This document shows positions 61,363 to 64,000 of a stretch of DNA of 64,000 nt, in pieces. A model generated the notes under the pieces. The model was not told the DNA's origin. It was given only the letters and a program-made list of their open reading frames with translations, and searched no databases. Source of the DNA: Eubacteriaceae bacterium (GTDB taxonomy: Bacteria > Bacillota > Clostridia > Lachnospirales > Lachnospiraceae). Position numbers and translations under genes: made by a program. The stretch is from contig CABIYF010000003.1 in assembly GCA_902362875.1 (NCBI GenBank), positions 1 through 64,000 of the forward strand, written 5' to 3'. Each line of letters opens with the position of its first letter. The stretch's first letter is position 1.

Positions 61363-64000
61363 ATGTATTTAAAAAGTATTGAAGTCAATGGTTTTAAATC
61401 TTTTGCCCATAAGATGATTTTTAAGTTTGAACATGGAATCACAGGAATTGTAGGTCCGAACGGAAGCGGGAAAAGTAACGTTGCTGATGCAGTACGCTGG
61501 GTGCTGGGAGAACAAAGAGCAAAACAGCTTCGTGGATCGAAGATGGAAGATGTTATTTTCGCTGGAACGGAACTAAGGAAACCAATGGGATCGGCATATG
61601 TTGCGATCACATTGGATAACAGTGATCACAGCCTTCCAATTCAATTTGAAGAGGTAACGGTTGCGAGAAGAGTATATCGTTCTGGTGAAAGTGAATATTT
61701 GATCAATGGAAGTGCCTGTAGAAGAAAAGATATCGTAGAACTCTTTTTTGATACAGGAATTGGGAAAGAAGGATATTCAATCATCGGTCAGGGACAGATT
61801 GAACAAATTTTAAGTGGAAAGCCGGAAGATCGAAGAGAACTCTTTGATGAAGCAGCAGGAATCGTAAAATATAAGAAAAACAAACTGGAGACACAGAAAT
61901 CATTAGAGATTGAACGTGAGAATCTGGTGCGTGTAACGGATATTTTAGCAGAACTGGAACGCCAGGTCGGTCCGCTTAAGAAGCAGTCTGAACGTGCAAG
62001 AGAATATCTGCTTTTAAGAGATCAGTTAAAAGATGAAGATGTGAAGCAGTTTTTATTTGAAAACCGAAATCTTGAACAGGAACTAAAAGATCTGAATGAA
62101 AAGATTGAAATTGCGCAACGAGAGATGGAACAGGCAGATCAGGCACTTTCAAAAGCAAAAGAAAAATATGGAAAACAAGAAGAATTTCTGGATAATCTAA
62201 AGCAGGAGATTGAAACGATCGCAGCAGAGATTTCAGAGATGAAGATTACAAAACAGCAAAAAGAGGGACAGATACAGGTTCTGAAAGAACAGATCAATAC
62301 AGAACGTATGAGAGAGAATATGTATCTGGAATCGAAAGATAAGCTGTTTAAAGAATTAAATGAGAAGAAAGCACAGCTAAAGAGGTTTGAGGCAGAGACA
62401 GAAGAAATTCGTAAAGAATATGAATCTGTCATGGAACAAAAGATTCAAAAAGAAAGTGAAGTTGCGCTGTATCAGAAACAGATTCAGGATTTGGAGAGAG
62501 AACAGGAAGAGATTCAGATCCGTGTAAATGCTGTCAGAGAAGGCCGCATGCGGGTTGCAGGAGCAATTGAACGTTCACAGACTGTGAAAGAACAGTTGAA
62601 TGTCCGGATCAGTGGTCTTGAGCATCAGATGGAAGAATTGCAGCAGCAGATCAAACAACATCAGGATAAAAAAGACTTTTCCATTGAGAAGATCAAGGAG
62701 ATCAAAGATAAGAAGGATCAGTTAGAGATCCAACGCCGCAACGCAAAAAGAATAGAAGAAACATTGTTATCCGAACGCCGCCAGATTCAGGTGGAGATGG
62801 ATCAGAAAAGAGAAAAATACCACAGAATCCGTTCAAATTATGAGACTATGCGCAATATGGCAGAGCGTTACGATGGATATGGATTTGGAATCAAGAAAGT
62901 TATGGAGCAGCAGGCAGTAACGCCAGGAATCATTGGTGCGGTTGCGGATATCATCAAGGTGGAAGCAAAATACGAGACAGCGATCGAGACAGCACTTGGC
63001 GGAAGTATCCAGAATATTGTGACGGATACACAGGAAACTGCGAAGAAGATGATTGGATACCTTAAGAAGAACCGTTATGGAAGAGTTACATTTCTTCCAT
63101 TGGATGCGGTAAAAGGAAAAGAATTTACAAGAGAGGAAATTCTTTCGGAGTCAGGAGTGATCGGGGCAGCCAATCAACTTGCGGAATATGACGAAGCTTA
63201 CAAAGACCTGTTTGCATCTCTGCTTGGACAGATCCTTGTCGTAGAGGATATGGATGCTGGAATCCGTATTGCCAATAAATATCATCATAGCATAAGGATC
63301 GTAACGCTTGAAGGGGATTCCTTAAACCGCGGCGGTTCAATGTCTGGAGGTGCCTTTAAGAATAAGAGCAATCTGCTTGGAAGAGCCAGAGAAGTTGAAG
63401 AATTAAAAGGCCGGCTTGACAAATGGACAAAAGCGATCGGAAAAGATGAAGAAAAATATAATGAAAATGAAAAAAAACTCAAAGAATACCAGCAAAATAT
63501 GGTAGACTTAGAGAAGGAGATTCAAGAGATCTCTTTAGAGTTAAATACACAGCAGATGTCACAATCTGCGATCGAGAGCAGACAAGAAGAACTTGCAAAG
63601 AGACAGGAACAGCTGGTTTTACAGAGAGATAAGCTGATAGAAGAGTTAGGGACTGCAAAAGAAGATGCAGACAGACTGCAGGATGAGCAGACAGATCTTG
63701 AAAGTGCGAATGAACAGGATGAAGAACGAATCAAAGAGATTGACCAGAAACTGGAATATCTTAGAAAGTGTGCAGAAAAGCATGCGATGGAAGTATCGAA
63801 AGTTCACATGCGCTTAAGTCAGGAATCACAGAAACTAGAGTTTCAGGAGAATAATCAGGAACGAGTAAGATCAGAGATCGAGCATCTGAATGAAGAATTT
63901 AAAGAGAATCAGAAAGATGCCGGGGATGTCAACGACAATGTAAAGGCATTGAAACAGCAGATCGAAGATTTCAAGGATTCATGCAAAGAGATGGAACAAA
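61363..64000 (+). CDS. smc: Chromosome segregation protein SMC (3' end beyond the window)
   Basis: The reading frame is open from the ATG at 61363 (after ACAGAGGTGG) to the window edge, 879 residues of an expected 1180-1190. N-terminal ATPase half with Walker A GPNGSGKSNVAD and Q-loop GEQRAKQLRG. A coiled coil runs from about 160, with the SMC hinge (about 505-660: YDGYGFGIKKVMEQQ...GSIQNIVTD...GDSLNRGGSMSGG) and then the returning coil. The C-terminal signature/Walker B half is not visible. It follows rnc by 18 bp as in most Firmicutes. Confidence 0.95.
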   Translation, partial: MYLKSIEVNGFKSFAHKMIFKFEHGITGIVGPNGSGKSNVADAVRWVLGEQRAKQLRGSKMEDVIFAGTELRKPMGSAYVAITLDNSDHSLPIQFEEVTVARRVYRSGESEYLINGSACRRKDIVELFFDTGIGKEGYSIIGQGQIEQILSGKPEDRRELFDEAAGIVKYKKNKLETQKSLEIERENLVRVTDILAELERQVGPLKKQSERAREYLLLRDQLKDEDVKQFLFENRNLEQELKDLNEKIEIAQREMEQADQALSKAKEKYGKQEEFLDNLKQEIETIAAEISEMKITKQQKEGQIQVLKEQINTERMRENMYLESKDKLFKELNEKKAQLKRFEAETEEIRKEYESVMEQKIQKESEVALYQKQIQDLEREQEEIQIRVNAVREGRMRVAGAIERSQTVKEQLNVRISGLEHQMEELQQQIKQHQDKKDFSIEKIKEIKDKKDQLEIQRRNAKRIEETLLSERRQIQVEMDQKREKYHRIRSNYETMRNMAERYDGYGFGIKKVMEQQAVTPGIIGAVADIIKVEAKYETAIETALGGSIQNIVTDTQETAKKMIGYLKKNRYGRVTFLPLDAVKGKEFTREEILSESGVIGAANQLAEYDEAYKDLFASLLGQILVVEDMDAGIRIANKYHHSIRIVTLEGDSLNRGGSMSGGAFKNKSNLLGRAREVEELKGRLDKWTKAIGKDEEKYNENEKKLKEYQQNMVDLEKEIQEISLELNTQQMSQSAIESRQEELAKRQEQLVLQRDKLIEELGTAKEDADRLQDEQTDLESANEQDEERIKEIDQKLEYLRKCAEKHAMEVSKVHMRLSQESQKLEFQENNQERVRSEIEHLNEEFKENQKDAGDVNDNVKALKQQIEDFKDSCKEMEQ

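Noticed and set aside
1..64000. CRISPR array, tRNA/rRNA genes, phage or intact insertion sequence
   Set aside because: No regularly spaced repeats, no cloverleaf or rRNA sequence, and no transposase, integrase or capsid proteins were recognised by reading; a tRNAscan or profile search would be the decisive test.

Overview
The window looks like a chromosomal stretch of a low-GC, spore-forming, anaerobic Firmicute of the Lachnospiraceae (Clostridium cluster XIVa). This rests on gene content and order: iscR-iscS-iscU-mnmA; class III fructose bisphosphatase; DUF2953 protein plus GerW; rpmB divergent from yloU-fakA-recG; rsmD-coaD, ylbJ and tmcAL followed by pta-ackA-DUF177-rpmF-plsX-rnc-smc; an alpha/beta SASP; and a Csp-like subtilase. 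An Anaerostipes-like genus is a weak guess. No rRNA, tRNA, CRISPR array, phage or complete insertion sequence was found. Most of the window is conserved core.

Layout. 0-9.4 kb: a membrane HD-GYP/GGDEF protein; a yybP-ykoY (Mn2+) riboswitch with visible antiterminator/terminator logic ahead of a CaCA cation antiporter; an Rrf2 regulator coupled to a Gfo/Idh/MocA oxidoreductase; a lipoprotein cyclophilin; a MocR regulator; a ClpX with an extended linker. 9.4-20 kb: ilvE, an uncharacterised lipoprotein, fbp, a Big_2-domain secreted protein, a Csp-like S8 protease, two decayed AAA-ATPase/PD-(D/E)XK genes, and a SpoVB-like flippase. 20-35 kb: Fe-S and thiouridine biogenesis under an IscR-like operator; a solute-binding lipoprotein paired with a giant hybrid kinase; PopT-like DUF368; a two-component system; a sirtuin-like protein ahead of hisH-hisF; and hicAB on a consensus promoter. 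35-47 kb: a C_GCAxxG_C_C protein convergent with a double-ATPase 2-hydroxyacyl-CoA dehydratase activator; LysM; CorA; a rhomboid-like protein with zinc ribbon; pyk; DUF2953-GerW. 47-64 kb: translation, repair, CoA, acetate-energy and lipid core genes, ending inside smc.

The least explained DNA is noncoding. Four elements of 161-238 bp (9260-9420, 45978-46215, 46239-46424, 46471-46701) each end in long perfect or near-perfect inverted arms (37, 41, 28 and 39 nt). Arms match within an element but differ between elements. Two of them share a homologous centre in opposite orientation. Three lie in tandem in an 847-bp gene-free gap, and the fourth separates the convergent clpX and ilvE. They could be bidirectional terminators, structured RNAs or palindromic MITE-like repeats, and are the best candidate for something undescribed.

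Gene interplay that can be argued: pta-ackA, pyk and fbp serve central carbon and acetate energy metabolism; FakA, PlsX and PopT connect acyl-phosphate and polyprenyl-phosphate chemistry at the membrane; GerW, SASP, YlbJ, the SpoVB-like protein and possibly the LysM and Csp-like proteins mark a sporulation programme; the HD-GYP/GGDEF protein indicates cyclic-di-GMP turnover.
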